Below, piece after piece: positions 35,850 to 45,783 of a stretch of 64,000 nucleotides of DNA. The stretch's first letter is position 1; every line of letters begins with the position of its first letter. Source of the DNA: JAJCYL01 sp965206015 (GTDB taxonomy: Bacteria > Bacteroidota > Bacteroidia > Cytophagales > Cyclobacteriaceae); assembly GCA_965206015.1 (NCBI GenBank), contig CBDBIW010000008.1:15669-79668 (forward strand). Reading direction: 5' to 3'. The position numbers and the translations under genes were made by a program. A model generated the notes under the pieces. That model ran no database searches. It was not told where the DNA came from and saw nothing but the letters and a program-made list of their open reading frames with translations.

Positions 35850-37037
35850 TCATTTCCAGGTATAAATTGTTATATCGCCAGGCAAAATGATTCTTTTATC
35901 AGATTTCTGCCGTATAAGTTCACCAAAAGCCGACTTACCCATATAATGGACCTTTCTACTGCCGTCAAACCGAATTTCAAGCGTTATTTCTTTCTTAAAA
36001 CTCCTATTAACAATTGCCAGTATCTCCATCCCTTCCTTTTCCAGTTTTGAAACAATCGCTCCCTTCCCACCTGTGGATATTGATAAAACAGGAGATTTAG
36101 ATTTATAGGATCTGGTACGCTCTGGTAGCGAATCACCCAAATGGGCAATAGAAATCACTTGGGCATCTAAAAAGATAGGAGCGAGTTCTTGAACCTCTCT
36201 GTTTACTTGCTTTACCCTGTCATAAACAATGGATTGACTGCCATCATGATTAATTGGTCCAGTATTAAAATTATATCGACTATCTCTTGGAGTCCAGTAT
36301 GTGAAATACTGGATTCCTTGAGTTCCATAAGCAAGGTTGCTAAATACCTGCAATCTCAAATGTTCCAACTCCGCTACTGGATAAGGGCCATGGGCCACAG
36401 TCAGTGCAAAGCTCCAAAATGGCATACCGGCAATTATTGACTCCCTTGAAACAATTTCAAGGTCCTTATACCATGAACTTCTGATTCCGTCTTTCAAGAT
36501 AGGATAATGGTCAAAAGACAGAAATTGTGAAGGAACTTTATCTATAAACTCCTTGATGTGACTTGAATACGTTTTTGTTCCCAATTGGTCAATGGAAGCA
36601 TAACTAGGAAAGAGATTAATGTAAGTAGGGTGTATGGAGTCTACGGCTTGAATTACTTTAGCCCATTCCGCCAATTCATCAAATTGTTTGGCACTCGGCT
36701 CATCCTGAAGATAGTATCCAGCCAGCCCAGGGTGGGACATAAATTTTTTAGCAACCATCTTTGGATCCTTTTTCAGTTCAGGACATCTAATGAATACTTT
36801 CACACCAGAGTGTGTGGCAACTTCAAGAACCTTAGCTACCTGGTCAATACTACTGGATGTTGATAGATTATAGTTGAAACCAGCTTCTGATAATTCTGTG
36901 TATCTCTCAATGTTTGCATGTGGTTCAGGAGGGCCTAACCATGCGACAATTGGAAACTGTTGATCAGATCGAAATTGAATTTTACTGCTACAACTTCCAA
37001 ACAGACCTGTTGAAATCAGAAAAATGTACTTATACAT
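35850..37037 (-). CDS. Lipoprotein with a TIM-barrel glycosidase-like domain
   Basis: A 395-residue protein with a lipobox (ISTGLFGSC, Cys at about residue 16). It then has a repeated beta-alpha pattern: PIVAWLGPPEPHANIERYTE, VKVFIRCPEL, AGYYLQDEPSAKQFDELAEW, QFLSFDHYPIL and MPFWSFALTVAHG. The pattern YLQDEPS with a strand-end Glu is typical of glycoside-hydrolase-like TIM barrels in Bacteroidota, and GTQGIQYFTYWTP fits a late strand. A small beta domain closes the C-terminus. The substrate is unknown. Confidence in the exact family is low; an outer-membrane or periplasmic surface role is inferred. Confidence 0.6.
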   Translation of the reverse strand: MYKYIFLISTGLFGSCSSKIQFRSDQQFPIVAWLGPPEPHANIERYTELSEAGFNYNLSTSSSIDQVAKVLEVATHSGVKVFIRCPELKKDPKMVAKKFMSHPGLAGYYLQDEPSAKQFDELAEWAKVIQAVDSIHPTYINLFPSYASIDQLGTKTYSSHIKEFIDKVPSQFLSFDHYPILKDGIRSSWYKDLEIVSRESIIAGMPFWSFALTVAHGPYPVAELEHLRLQVFSNLAYGTQGIQYFTYWTPRDSRYNFNTGPINHDGSQSIVYDRVKQVNREVQELAPIFLDAQVISIAHLGDSLPERTRSYKSKSPVLSISTGGKGAIVSKLEKEGMEILAIVNRSFKKEITLEIRFDGSRKVHYMGKSAFGELIRQKSDKRIILPGDITIYTWK

Positions 37038-37074
37038 AACTCAAGATAAATATGTTAAAACAAAAACTATGCCG

Positions 37075-38895
37075 TCATTTGGAGAACGTAATGGAGCTTT
37101 CCCTGTCCCTGCTGAACTCCAATTCCGGCCCTTTGATATCCAATAGTTCGGAATAATGAGGATAGAACTGGATAACCCAGGTGTTGGTAGATTTTTTCAA
37201 TAGGTCTACTGCTTTGCCGAGTTCATTTTTGAAGGTTCTATCAAGCTTTTCTGCTGACAATCGATCCAGTGCATCCTGGGTGGATTTCAATTCGGTTTGC
37301 ATGCGCTTGAGTTCATTAGATACAATGCTGTAGTCAGACGGAGGTGTTCTAAGAGCAACATACCCAGTGACTACCGCACTGGAAAAAACCCAAAAAGGTG
37401 CGGCGTTGTTTAAAACTGTACCGTCATTGGTTGCTGCACTCAAACCACCAAAAGCACTGACCGAAGCAGCTAAAAACCCTAACCATTTATTGGATTTACG
37501 TCTATCCCCGGCTTTTTTATCCAGTGTGGTGCTTTTAGAGTTCATTGAGGTGATAAACTTTGAGGTTTCCCCCTTCCACCCGAAGAAATCATCCTGAAGC
37601 ACATTGGGATCTTCCTCATTGATAATTGTAAACTGTAATCTTTGCGGAGTGGAATACAGTTGACCATCACTGGCCACTAATTCAGTTTCAAAAGAGCGTT
37701 TGTCTTCGCCCCGTGCGTAAGTCTTGAGATAATCAAAATCTACCTGCCACCGTAATTCATACCTTTCATCTTCAGTACTTTGAATATTTAAACCCTCCGG
37801 AGCATTGCGTAATTCAGCCTCCATGTTTTGGTTGCCATTGGCATCAAACACCTGGAAAGCATATGTGAATAGCCTACCCTCAGGGATTTCGAATACGGAC
37901 TTCGAAATATTAACCTCCGGAGCAATATTGGTAGCTGCTTGTTTAAGCTGAAAAGTGATGTCCTGGTATTTAGCCGGATTCTTTATTTCCTGTGCCCTTA
38001 CAATCAATGAGAGATCACCATTGATAATATTTTGAATCTCTTTGCCGGGTACATTGATCGTTAAGAAGCCCGTTCTTTCATCGAGTCTAAAATAAGTGCC
38101 CGACAACCCGGTGGTGACTAATCTGAATTCCAACGGATCATCATCCCAGTCTTTTGCCCTTATATTAATACCCGTAGTTTGACCAGGCAGAATCTCATAA
38201 TTCAATTGTTGATTGAGAATTTCAGGAGGAAAGTTGTAGTCCTCTATTAAAAAGCTAAGTGCTACTTTGTCACTCAAACCTTCGGTATCAAAAGCTTCGA
38301 TCTCAATCTGGAAGCTTTTCTGTTTGGCCGCTTCATTACAGGGTATCCATGTGAAAATGAGGATATCATCCAGGATGTCAAGGGTGTAATTTTTTAAAGG
38401 AGGGGTCGACCTGCCGTTTACTTTAAACTGATACCTGATAGGGTCATCAATATTATTATCGAAAGCCTGCACTTTAAAATGGACCGTATCTAGTCGCTCT
38501 CTCACCACCACCGGCTGGGCAGCCTCTTCATCAAAGCTCCTTTTCAGGAAAGAAATTACCGGTGCAAATTCGGGTTCCTCGACTTTAATATAGATTACCT
38601 GTGAGATTTCTGTCCCTGAAATATCCGAGGCAATAAAGGTGAGAAAATGTGCGCCCAGTGCTTCTTTGGTTGGCTGCCATCTCAAAGAGCCGTTGATGGT
38701 ATTAAAGAAAGAGCTTTTAGGCTTATTGAGTAGTTTGAAATTAACCACTTCAAAATCCACCACCCGAGGAGTGAGTTCAAATAATGAATCGGTGGTAATG
38801 AAATGATCCTTTTTAGGAAAGAGAATACGGCCTTCCTGGGCTTGGGAAGAGAAGTCAAGAGCAAAAAAGATACTAAGGCTGACCCAAAATTTCAT
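37075..38895 (-). CDS. Secreted cadherin/Ig-like repeat protein with C-terminal membrane and coiled-coil segments
   Basis: About 606 residues from MKFWVSLSIFFALDFSSQAQ, with a signal peptide. The upstream frame start at 38922 is less likely. Successive beta-sandwich domains are visible: GSLRWQPTKEALGAHFLTF, TRAF-like FKVQAFDNN...RYQFKVNG, ILPGQTTGINIRAKDWDDDP and the FQVFDANGNQNME segments, which resemble cadherin-like putative-Ig repeats. Two hydrophobic helices (WLGFLAASVSAFGGLSAA and APFWVFSSAVVTGYVAL) follow at about residues 475-525. A coiled coil (SNELKRMQTELKSTQDALDR) comes after them. It may be an envelope scaffold; no enzymatic motif is seen. It is divergent from the BNR gene at 39067. 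Confidence 0.6.
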   Translation of the reverse strand: MKFWVSLSIFFALDFSSQAQEGRILFPKKDHFITTDSLFELTPRVVDFEVVNFKLLNKPKSSFFNTINGSLRWQPTKEALGAHFLTFIASDISGTEISQVIYIKVEEPEFAPVISFLKRSFDEEAAQPVVVRERLDTVHFKVQAFDNNIDDPIRYQFKVNGRSTPPLKNYTLDILDDILIFTWIPCNEAAKQKSFQIEIEAFDTEGLSDKVALSFLIEDYNFPPEILNQQLNYEILPGQTTGINIRAKDWDDDPLEFRLVTTGLSGTYFRLDERTGFLTINVPGKEIQNIINGDLSLIVRAQEIKNPAKYQDITFQLKQAATNIAPEVNISKSVFEIPEGRLFTYAFQVFDANGNQNMEAELRNAPEGLNIQSTEDERYELRWQVDFDYLKTYARGEDKRSFETELVASDGQLYSTPQRLQFTIINEEDPNVLQDDFFGWKGETSKFITSMNSKSTTLDKKAGDRRKSNKWLGFLAASVSAFGGLSAATNDGTVLNNAAPFWVFSSAVVTGYVALRTPPSDYSIVSNELKRMQTELKSTQDALDRLSAEKLDRTFKNELGKAVDLLKKSTNTWVIQFYPHYSELLDIKGPELEFSRDRESSITFSK

Positions 38896-39066
38896 AGGGC
38901 AAATTTGAGGAAAAATAATCAATGAACGGCAAATTGAATCATTGAAGATTTATGACCCAGCCTTATCAATTATCAGTCCAAACCATTCCTCTTCCAGTCA
39001 TAAAAATTCATTCTACCTATTTCAGACTTTATTTTAATTTGAACCCTACACTTAACCTGTAATCAC

Positions 39067-42000
39067 ATGAAGATGCTCAGTCGCTCAATAATGATCTTAA
39101 TTTCAAGCTGCCTGATCGCCCCCCAATTGGAGGCACAGCGCAGAAATCGCAACAAACCACAGCCGCAAAGCAAGACCTATGATGAGATGCTCTACAATAA
39201 GATGGAGTGGAGAAATATCGGTCCTTTTCGAGGTGGAAGATCAACTACCGTCACTGGTGTAATAGGTGACAATCAGACCTACTATATGGGAACTGCCGGC
39301 GGCGGGGTTTGGAAAACTGAAGATGCCGGACTCAACTGGGCCAATATTTCTGATAAATTTTTTAACACCACCTCCATTGGAGCAGTGTCTGTATCTGCCT
39401 CAGATCCAAACGTCATTTATGTGGGAACAGGCGAATCACCCATCAGGGGTGTAATGACCTCTAGCGGTGACGGCATGTATAAATCAACCGATGCAGGGAA
39501 AACCTGGACACATCTCGGTTTGGAAAACACTCTTCATATCTCACAAGTGAGAATCCATCCCACCAATCCTGATATAGTCTATGCCTCCTCGCAGGGAAGC
39601 CCCTATACACCTACTCAGGATCGAGGCGTGTACAAAACAATGGATGGCGGTGAGAGTTGGAACAAAGTACACTTCGTGGACGCAAACAGTGGAGCAATTG
39701 ACCTGAGCATGGATATGAACAATCCCCGTATTCTTTATGCAGCCTACTGGGATCATGACCGAGACCCCTGGTATATGCGCAGTGGAGGCCCTGGTAGTGG
39801 TATATGGAAATCTACCGACAGTGGAGCAACCTGGGAGAAATTAGAAAAGGGTCTACCCACAAAAGTGATGGGTAAAATTGGTGTAAGTGTCTCACAAGCA
39901 AATTCCAATCGAGTTTATGCCATCATAGAATCTGATGAAGGGGGCTTATATCGTTCAGACGACGGTGGAGAATCCTGGAAGCTGATGAATAAGGAGCGAA
40001 TTCTTCGTACCCGATCATGGTACTACATGCACATTTATGCTGATTCTCAAAATGAAGATGTCGTCTATGTAATGAATGCACCCTTCAACAAGTCTATTGA
40101 CGGTGGAAAATCATGGACCCAAGTTCCCGTACCTCATGGCGATAATCACGGTCTTTGGATTAATCCTGCAAATAATCAAAATATTATTAACTCCAACGAT
40201 GGCGGTGCCAACATTACTTTTAATGGTGGTAAAAGCTGGAGCACCCAACGCAATCAACCAACTGCACAGTTTTACAGAGTGATTGCCGATAATCGCTATC
40301 CCTATTGGCTGTATGCAGGCCAGCAGGACAACTCAACCCTGGCGACCCCAAGTAATACTAATACCGGAGGTATCGACTGGCAACACTGGAGATCTGGTGT
40401 TGGAGGTGGTGAAGCAGCACATATTGCTTTTGATTTAGACAATCCTAATTTGATCTATGCCACTACCATCACAGGCATGATTGATGAACACAACTGGAGC
40501 ACGGGTGTAACCAAGAGCATCAAACCCTATCCTAAGTTCGATTTGGGTGAACCTTCTGATGAAATGAAGCATCGGTACAATTGGAATCCACCGGTGATCG
40601 TTTCCAGGCACAATCCAAATGTGATCTATTATGGGTCCAACATCTTACTGAAATCATCCACTCGGGGAAATAGCTGGGAGGAAATTTCACCAGACCTTAC
40701 CAGGAATGTACCAGAACACCTTGGGCTAATGGGTGGCCCAATTACCAATGAAGCTGCTGGTGGAGAGATTTACCACACAATCATGACCATTATGGAATCG
40801 CCTCATGATGCCAATGTGATCTATACCGGAGCGGACGATGGCCTGGTGCAATTAACAAGAGATGGTGGTCAGAATTGGCAAAACATAAGCCCTGCAGGAG
40901 CAGGAGAAGGTATCATCAATTCTATTGATGTCAGCTCACATGACCCTGCGACAGCTTACGTGACGTTGATGAAATATAAGTTCAACGACTTTGCACCTTA
41001 CATTTACAAAACCACCAACTATGGTCAGTCCTGGCAGCAAATCATCAATGGCATTGAAGCAAGATCTTTCGCCAGGGTGGTTCGTGAAGATCCTGACAGA
41101 AAGGGTTTGTTGTACGCCGGTACAGAACGAGGCATTTATATTTCATTCGATGATGGCACAAAGTGGTCCAAATTTGACCTTAACCTGCCCAGAGTTCCAA
41201 TAACCGATCTTTTAGTTCATCAGAAAGATCTTATCGCTGCAACTCATGGCAGAGCTTTTTGGATATTAGATGATATCACTCCACTGCACCAGATAAATGA
41301 CGAAATTGCCATAGCGGCGATCTATCTATATAAGCCCCGTAACGCGGTAAAAAGCAATATTCAGGGATCATTCAGACCAATCAAGCATGCCGGCAAAAAC
41401 CCTTATCAGGGTGTAGAAATAAAGTATTTCTTGAAAGCGGTGTCTGAAGAAGACAGTACTGAGCTTATCATTGATATTTTAGATGCCAATGATGTGGTGA
41501 TCCGAACATTTTCAACTGACACCGAAAAAGAGGCGAATAAAATCACAAAAGAAGAGGGCATGAATGTGGCCAAATGGAACTTTAGAAAGAAGAGTTTTGA
41601 ACCGGCTGCGGGTGTATTTGTTCCAGGTGGAAACATGGTTAATTATAGAGTTACTCCGGGTAGTTTCAAAGCTAGGATGACTTACGGTGACTATACACAA
41701 ACTGAAAGTTTTGACGTTCTCCAAGATCCAAGAGAAGAAGCCACGCCGGCTCAAATCCAGGCTAAAAAGCAGCAGTTGGAAAGCATGGAATCTGATATCA
41801 ATGATCTGTATGAATCAATACGCAAACTGCAACAAATACGCGATCAAGTTGGCGGTCTTCTTGAAAGAATAGGCGATGATGAATCTTTATCTGACGTTCA
41901 AGATCAGGGTAAGAGTATCAGAAAGAATGTTGACGGTATTGAGGAGAAAACCATATCTCCTAAACAGGAGACCTTTCAGGATGTGATCAATTTTAGAAAC

Positions 42001-42234
42001 ATGGTTGATGGTCAGCTCTTTCAGCTAATGCAAGATATTGATACCAACATGCCACCCTTGACAAAGGGCCAGAAGGAATTATATGAAGACTTTAATAAAA
42101 TCTGGCTTGAGCGGAAAACTGAGATCAATAAGATTTTGAATGAAGATGTTCCTGCTTTTAACAAAATGCTGATCGAGCGTAATATTCAGCATATTGCTCC
42201 AAAAGAAAAGCAGGAAGAGAAGGTTGGATCATAA
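39067..42234 (+). CDS. BNR/sortilin-like propeller protein (intact paralogue)
   Basis: A 1055-residue secreted protein with signal peptide (SIMILISSCLIAPQLEAQ). Many BNR/Asp-box repeats follow, such as STDSGATWEK, SDDGGESWKL, SIDGGKSWTQ and TRDGGQNWQN, which form two beta-propellers like the VPS10 domain of sortilin. The C-terminal 250 residues contain a beta-sandwich-like part and a coiled coil (QLESMESDINDLYESIRKLQ). The protein resembles annotated VPS10-domain or glycosyl-hydrolase BNR proteins of Bacteroidota, but no hydrolytic residues can be assigned. A clean terminator follows at 42248-42283. It is paralogous to the frameshifted gene at 25936-29174. Confidence 0.85.
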   Translation: MKMLSRSIMILISSCLIAPQLEAQRRNRNKPQPQSKTYDEMLYNKMEWRNIGPFRGGRSTTVTGVIGDNQTYYMGTAGGGVWKTEDAGLNWANISDKFFNTTSIGAVSVSASDPNVIYVGTGESPIRGVMTSSGDGMYKSTDAGKTWTHLGLENTLHISQVRIHPTNPDIVYASSQGSPYTPTQDRGVYKTMDGGESWNKVHFVDANSGAIDLSMDMNNPRILYAAYWDHDRDPWYMRSGGPGSGIWKSTDSGATWEKLEKGLPTKVMGKIGVSVSQANSNRVYAIIESDEGGLYRSDDGGESWKLMNKERILRTRSWYYMHIYADSQNEDVVYVMNAPFNKSIDGGKSWTQVPVPHGDNHGLWINPANNQNIINSNDGGANITFNGGKSWSTQRNQPTAQFYRVIADNRYPYWLYAGQQDNSTLATPSNTNTGGIDWQHWRSGVGGGEAAHIAFDLDNPNLIYATTITGMIDEHNWSTGVTKSIKPYPKFDLGEPSDEMKHRYNWNPPVIVSRHNPNVIYYGSNILLKSSTRGNSWEEISPDLTRNVPEHLGLMGGPITNEAAGGEIYHTIMTIMESPHDANVIYTGADDGLVQLTRDGGQNWQNISPAGAGEGIINSIDVSSHDPATAYVTLMKYKFNDFAPYIYKTTNYGQSWQQIINGIEARSFARVVREDPDRKGLLYAGTERGIYISFDDGTKWSKFDLNLPRVPITDLLVHQKDLIAATHGRAFWILDDITPLHQINDEIAIAAIYLYKPRNAVKSNIQGSFRPIKHAGKNPYQGVEIKYFLKAVSEEDSTELIIDILDANDVVIRTFSTDTEKEANKITKEEGMNVAKWNFRKKSFEPAAGVFVPGGNMVNYRVTPGSFKARMTYGDYTQTESFDVLQDPREEATPAQIQAKKQQLESMESDINDLYESIRKLQQIRDQVGGLLERIGDDESLSDVQDQGKSIRKNVDGIEEKTISPKQETFQDVINFRNMVDGQLFQLMQDIDTNMPPLTKGQKELYEDFNKIWLERKTEINKILNEDVPAFNKMLIERNIQHIAPKEKQEEKVGS

Positions 42235-42247
42235 AGTATAGTGCTGT

Positions 42248-42283
42248 TGCTGTGGTTGGTAAACCATCAGCCACAGCATTTTT
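42248..42283 (+). terminator. Rho-independent terminator after the BNR gene
   Basis: TGCTGTGG (42248-42255) pairs with CCACAGCA (42271-42278), with an extended inner stem TTGG/CCA, followed by five Ts (42279-42283). Confidence 0.85.
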
Positions 42284-42423
42284 ACAATAAATGCCTGAGC
42301 CGCCTGGTAGACTCTAATCGAGAGTGCCGGGTAGTAATAACGATCTCCTTTGTTAAACTTTCATATTTGCTAACCCGATTAGGGCAACCGGCATGGAAAC
42401 TTTATTGGGCTTAAAGTTATTCC

Positions 42424-43026
42424 ATGATAAAAACACTCATACTCACGTTGCTATTGATCAGCAATATTGCTTTTGCTGATATTGCCGATAATCGAATTCT
42501 TATCAGCGATCAGGTCTTTTCACAAGATTAAAAGTCACCGTTCGCTTATGTAAATATATTCCCGGATGCGAGTAATTAAGGCACATTCACTAACCATAGT
42601 GGTGTGTTTGAATTAATTAGTGCACACGGAAGACTACAACAAAAAACTTGTTGCATCCCTTGCAGGTTTCAAGAGCAGTTCATCCCGATAGATACTTCTC
42701 GTACTTAACAGGTTTTCCTAACTATACAGACTCGAAAATAAACGGAATCATCTGCTTTTGCAGTTGATGCAATCATGGAAAACTCCAGGAGTAAGGCCCG
42801 TACAAATTATCCCTCTAACCCTATAGTTAACAGAGTCTTTTAAGAAAATATGGGAAATTAGAGACAGGGAAAATCTCAATGGCCAGGTGGTCATCACGTC
42901 CGAAATATTAGTGATTGAGAAGGATGTAGCTACATTTTTTGCCAATGAATTTTATGCCGTTGAAAATGACCTCTCCATATTTAAAATCGTTTTTGAAGAC
43001 ACTATTTTTTTTCTGGGAAGAAAATA
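42424..43026 (+). pseudogene. Carboxypeptidase-regulatory-like domain protein, decayed
   Basis: ATG 42424 opens a signal peptide (MIKTLILTLLLISNIAFA) and LISDQVFSQD, then a TAA. The frame continues beyond the stop as KSPFAYVNIFPDASN, another stop, and GTFTNHSGVFELISAHGR. This gives the start of a carboxypeptidase-like regulatory (CarboxypepD_reg-like) domain with in-frame stops. A later frame, KIWEIRDRENLNGQVVIT and VIEKDVATFFANEFYAVEN, ends at TAA 43024-43026. No intact reading is possible. Family members often sit at the N-terminus of TonB-dependent or surface proteins. Confidence 0.5.
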
Positions 43027-43066
43027 ACTATATGGTAATGGAAGATTCCTTTCGCAAAGGATACAA

Positions 43067-44005
43067 TTAATTATTGATTGCCTGAAAGCTTTCCCTTCGG
43101 GCTAGTAACTGTCTTATTCTGGCGAAATCTATTAGGGATAATTCACCCGACTTATTTGCAGCGAGTATATAATTGTCATTTTCCAGCTTGGAAAAGACAC
43201 TCAATTTTTGATTCTTGTCCCGGTTAATTTCATTTAACTCAATCACCGCCAAGGGTGTCGTTGCGGCTAGGCTATCGTAAGTAGCATTAAAGCCAGTCGG
43301 GATAAATTCATTGGCCTCAAAAAATTCATACCTGCTCAGATAAGTCATCAAGGCTAAAGTGTCCATTGAAGCAACTTGATCTATCTTGAAAAATTCTTCT
43401 TCAAAACAGATGTTGACATCATTATTTGAATTAGCTGGATAACGGACTATCAAATTCTGCAATGATCTCCAAGTGGTATTGAAAAGTGTTCGTTCTCTCC
43501 ATTGCATTTCTGTGAGTTCAAATATCCCGGAGATGTAATTTCTGTATCCCGGAATCTCAACCACATAAGGTTGGTCATCGGCTTCACTCATAAAGTAGGA
43601 CTGCGTATGGGCTGCATTCCCACCTGCATAAAATTCAAAGGTCCTTTCTTCGTGTTCTATTGTGATTTTTGTTGCTGCCCTGAGCTGCCCTGCAATTTCT
43701 TCCTGCTGAATTTTAGATACGGGTCGACGGACATTAATCTGATTCAATACCGCTAAAAGGACATTCTTTAGATTTCTATTGATGCCATAATTATCGTTAA
43801 TTCGCCAACTTCCACCGTCAGATCTTTTAATATCAACTAACCGTTTACCCTCAATTTTTATGGATTGTATTCGGGCCGTATCGGCTACACTAAATAAATC
43901 AACTCTGAAATTTGACCTGCTTTTTATTCCGGAGGTCAAGCTCAATGTTAAACTAATGATTATCAGGCCAATGAAAAGAGCAAGTAGTTTATAATTCTTA
44001 TGCAT
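43067..44005 (-). CDS. DUF4340 domain-containing membrane-anchored protein
   Basis: A 312-residue protein with an N-terminal hydrophobic anchor (LLALFIGLIIISLTLSL) and a periplasmic beta-rich domain of the DUF4340 type. Typical segments are VDIKRSDGGSWRINDNYG near residue 57 and QSYFMSEADDQPYVVEIPGY near 133, followed by WRERTLFNT near 170. In many Bacteroidota a DUF4340 gene follows the GldG-like auxiliary subunit. Here it lies 89 bp downstream of gldG on the same strand. It is probably part of the same membrane complex, which is an inference from the neighbourhood. Confidence 0.8.
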   Translation of the reverse strand: MHKNYKLLALFIGLIIISLTLSLTSGIKSRSNFRVDLFSVADTARIQSIKIEGKRLVDIKRSDGGSWRINDNYGINRNLKNVLLAVLNQINVRRPVSKIQQEEIAGQLRAATKITIEHEERTFEFYAGGNAAHTQSYFMSEADDQPYVVEIPGYRNYISGIFELTEMQWRERTLFNTTWRSLQNLIVRYPANSNNDVNICFEEEFFKIDQVASMDTLALMTYLSRYEFFEANEFIPTGFNATYDSLAATTPLAVIELNEINRDKNQKLSVFSKLENDNYILAANKSGELSLIDFARIRQLLARRESFQAINN

Positions 44006-44094
44006 TGCAAGTTGACAGTTTCCAGTTTAGCAGCCCACTGTATACCGACCATTCTATACGGGGTGGCCTCAGTAATTGTTGACTGATAACTTTA

Positions 44095-45783
44095 CTAAAA
44101 GTCCGCATATTTTCTTTTTCTTAAATAATACTTCATATATCCAAACATGATCAGGACCACCAGCGGAAGTAATAAGTTGAAAGTTTGCCACCATGACCGC
44201 TCCTCCTCTATTTTGATTTTATCTAATGGGCGAATCTCGATTTCCTTATTTCTTGCCGCAATTATACCATTGTCATCCAGAAGGTATTCCAGTGAGTTCA
44301 TTACAAAATCCTTATTGGCATAAGTAACCTGCCTGAATTGGTCAAATCCGAGGTCTAAAGGTTGGTCAGTCTGAATATTGATCTCATTTCTTACCAAATC
44401 ACCGTCCGCACATATGATCACTTTTGTGGCCTCGCCAGATTCCCTAAATATATCCTGAGTGGCTCCTTTAGGAAGCAGTCGATTTCTATAAAGTGAAGGA
44501 AACTCGCCTTCCAGCAGGTATGCGATTGCTTGGGGGCCAGCTGTAAACAATTCGGGATCCAATTGTTCTTGTAAATCATTAAACGCTACCCGCACAGGAG
44601 AACTTATAACTCTGCTGTATTGAGAAGTATAAACCAGGGGGGTTTTGGTTATTCCCACCGCTTTTACCGTGTCAATAGTTGATACAAACTTGGCATAAAC
44701 CGCATCCATGTTTCTAACTATTGGATGCTCTCCAAATTGGTTGGCGACAGGGAAGAACGGCCATGGTAATAAAGATATTTGAGGCTGATCTCCGACGTTG
44801 CCAGCTATTACCGGGTATTGTCCACTATTCAGGTCTTGAATAAGGTTGGCATTAATCCTGGTTCCATATTTAAACAATAAATCACCCAAATTGATCTCGT
44901 TCGGAACAGCAATCGTACCCTCTCCACCCGCACTGTCCATGTTGACACTCAAGGCATCTACGAAAAACATCGCTTTTCCACCACCCATTACATATTGATC
45001 CAGATTGTACTTCTCCAACTCACTGAATGGAGTGCCGGGTTTGATAATCATGAGCGCATCGTAATCCTGCAAATCTCGATCCTTGCGAGTTAGATTGACA
45101 TTAAGAACATCGTATTTCTCTAAGAGTGCATCGGTTAAACCAGCCAGCTCAAGTGAATCAATTTCATTATGGCCTTTTACAAGTCCTATTAACTTTCTTT
45201 CCGTTTGGGCTAATGTCCTAATAGCATTGGCCAGCTCATATTCCACACCTTCAATCGACTGGTTTAAGATTTTCTCAGGAGAAGCTCCTTTATTCCCTTT
45301 TAACAACAGTACGCCTCTCTCTTCTCCAAAACAGGAAACAATAGCCCCCGGGAATATTAGTTTTTGGGTTCTCTTCCCTCTCTCGTTAGCAAAAACATTT
45401 GTGGGTTGAATCCCTCGATTGGCCAGATACTGCATGAACTCGTTGCGACTTTGTTGAGATCTTGCCTGCTCCGGATTCACAAATTGGTATTGAATGTTGC
45501 CACCGGCATGAACTTTAAATTCGTCCAAAGTTTCCTGGATTGCCCTTTGTAGTCTTTTAAATCCGGATGGCAATTCGCCATCTAAATAAATATCCACATA
45601 CACTACATCGTCTAGATTGCTAACCAGGTACTTGGTTGCTGGAGAAATAGAATATCTTTTTTCCCCGGTAAGATCAACACGCACAGGAAAACGAGAAGCC
45701 AATTGATTCATAACTGTAATCCCGACCAATCCAATCAAGAATACTAAGATGTATTCGAATTGTTTCGATTTCAACCCTACCAT
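44095..45783 (-). CDS. gldG: Gliding-motility ABC transporter auxiliary protein GldG
   Basis: A 562-residue protein with an N-terminal membrane helix (FEYILVFLIGLVGITVMNQL), a long GldG/ABC_transp_aux-type extracytoplasmic domain (VDLTGEKRYSISPATKYLVS near residue 35) and a C-terminal membrane helix (TFNLLLPLVVLIMFGYMKYY) at about 533-555. FVDALSVNMDSAGGEG near 270 is a family feature. In Flavobacterium, GldG works with GldF and GldA and is needed for gliding. Its start overlaps the gldF stop by seven bases. Confidence 0.92.
   Translation of the reverse strand: MVGLKSKQFEYILVFLIGLVGITVMNQLASRFPVRVDLTGEKRYSISPATKYLVSNLDDVVYVDIYLDGELPSGFKRLQRAIQETLDEFKVHAGGNIQYQFVNPEQARSQQSRNEFMQYLANRGIQPTNVFANERGKRTQKLIFPGAIVSCFGEERGVLLLKGNKGASPEKILNQSIEGVEYELANAIRTLAQTERKLIGLVKGHNEIDSLELAGLTDALLEKYDVLNVNLTRKDRDLQDYDALMIIKPGTPFSELEKYNLDQYVMGGGKAMFFVDALSVNMDSAGGEGTIAVPNEINLGDLLFKYGTRINANLIQDLNSGQYPVIAGNVGDQPQISLLPWPFFPVANQFGEHPIVRNMDAVYAKFVSTIDTVKAVGITKTPLVYTSQYSRVISSPVRVAFNDLQEQLDPELFTAGPQAIAYLLEGEFPSLYRNRLLPKGATQDIFRESGEATKVIICADGDLVRNEINIQTDQPLDLGFDQFRQVTYANKDFVMNSLEYLLDDNGIIAARNKEIEIRPLDKIKIEEERSWWQTFNLLLPLVVLIMFGYMKYYLRKRKYADF

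Noticed and set aside
39541..41754. Minus-strand ORFs within the BNR gene at 39067
   Set aside because: Antisense shadows of a long intact repeat protein.
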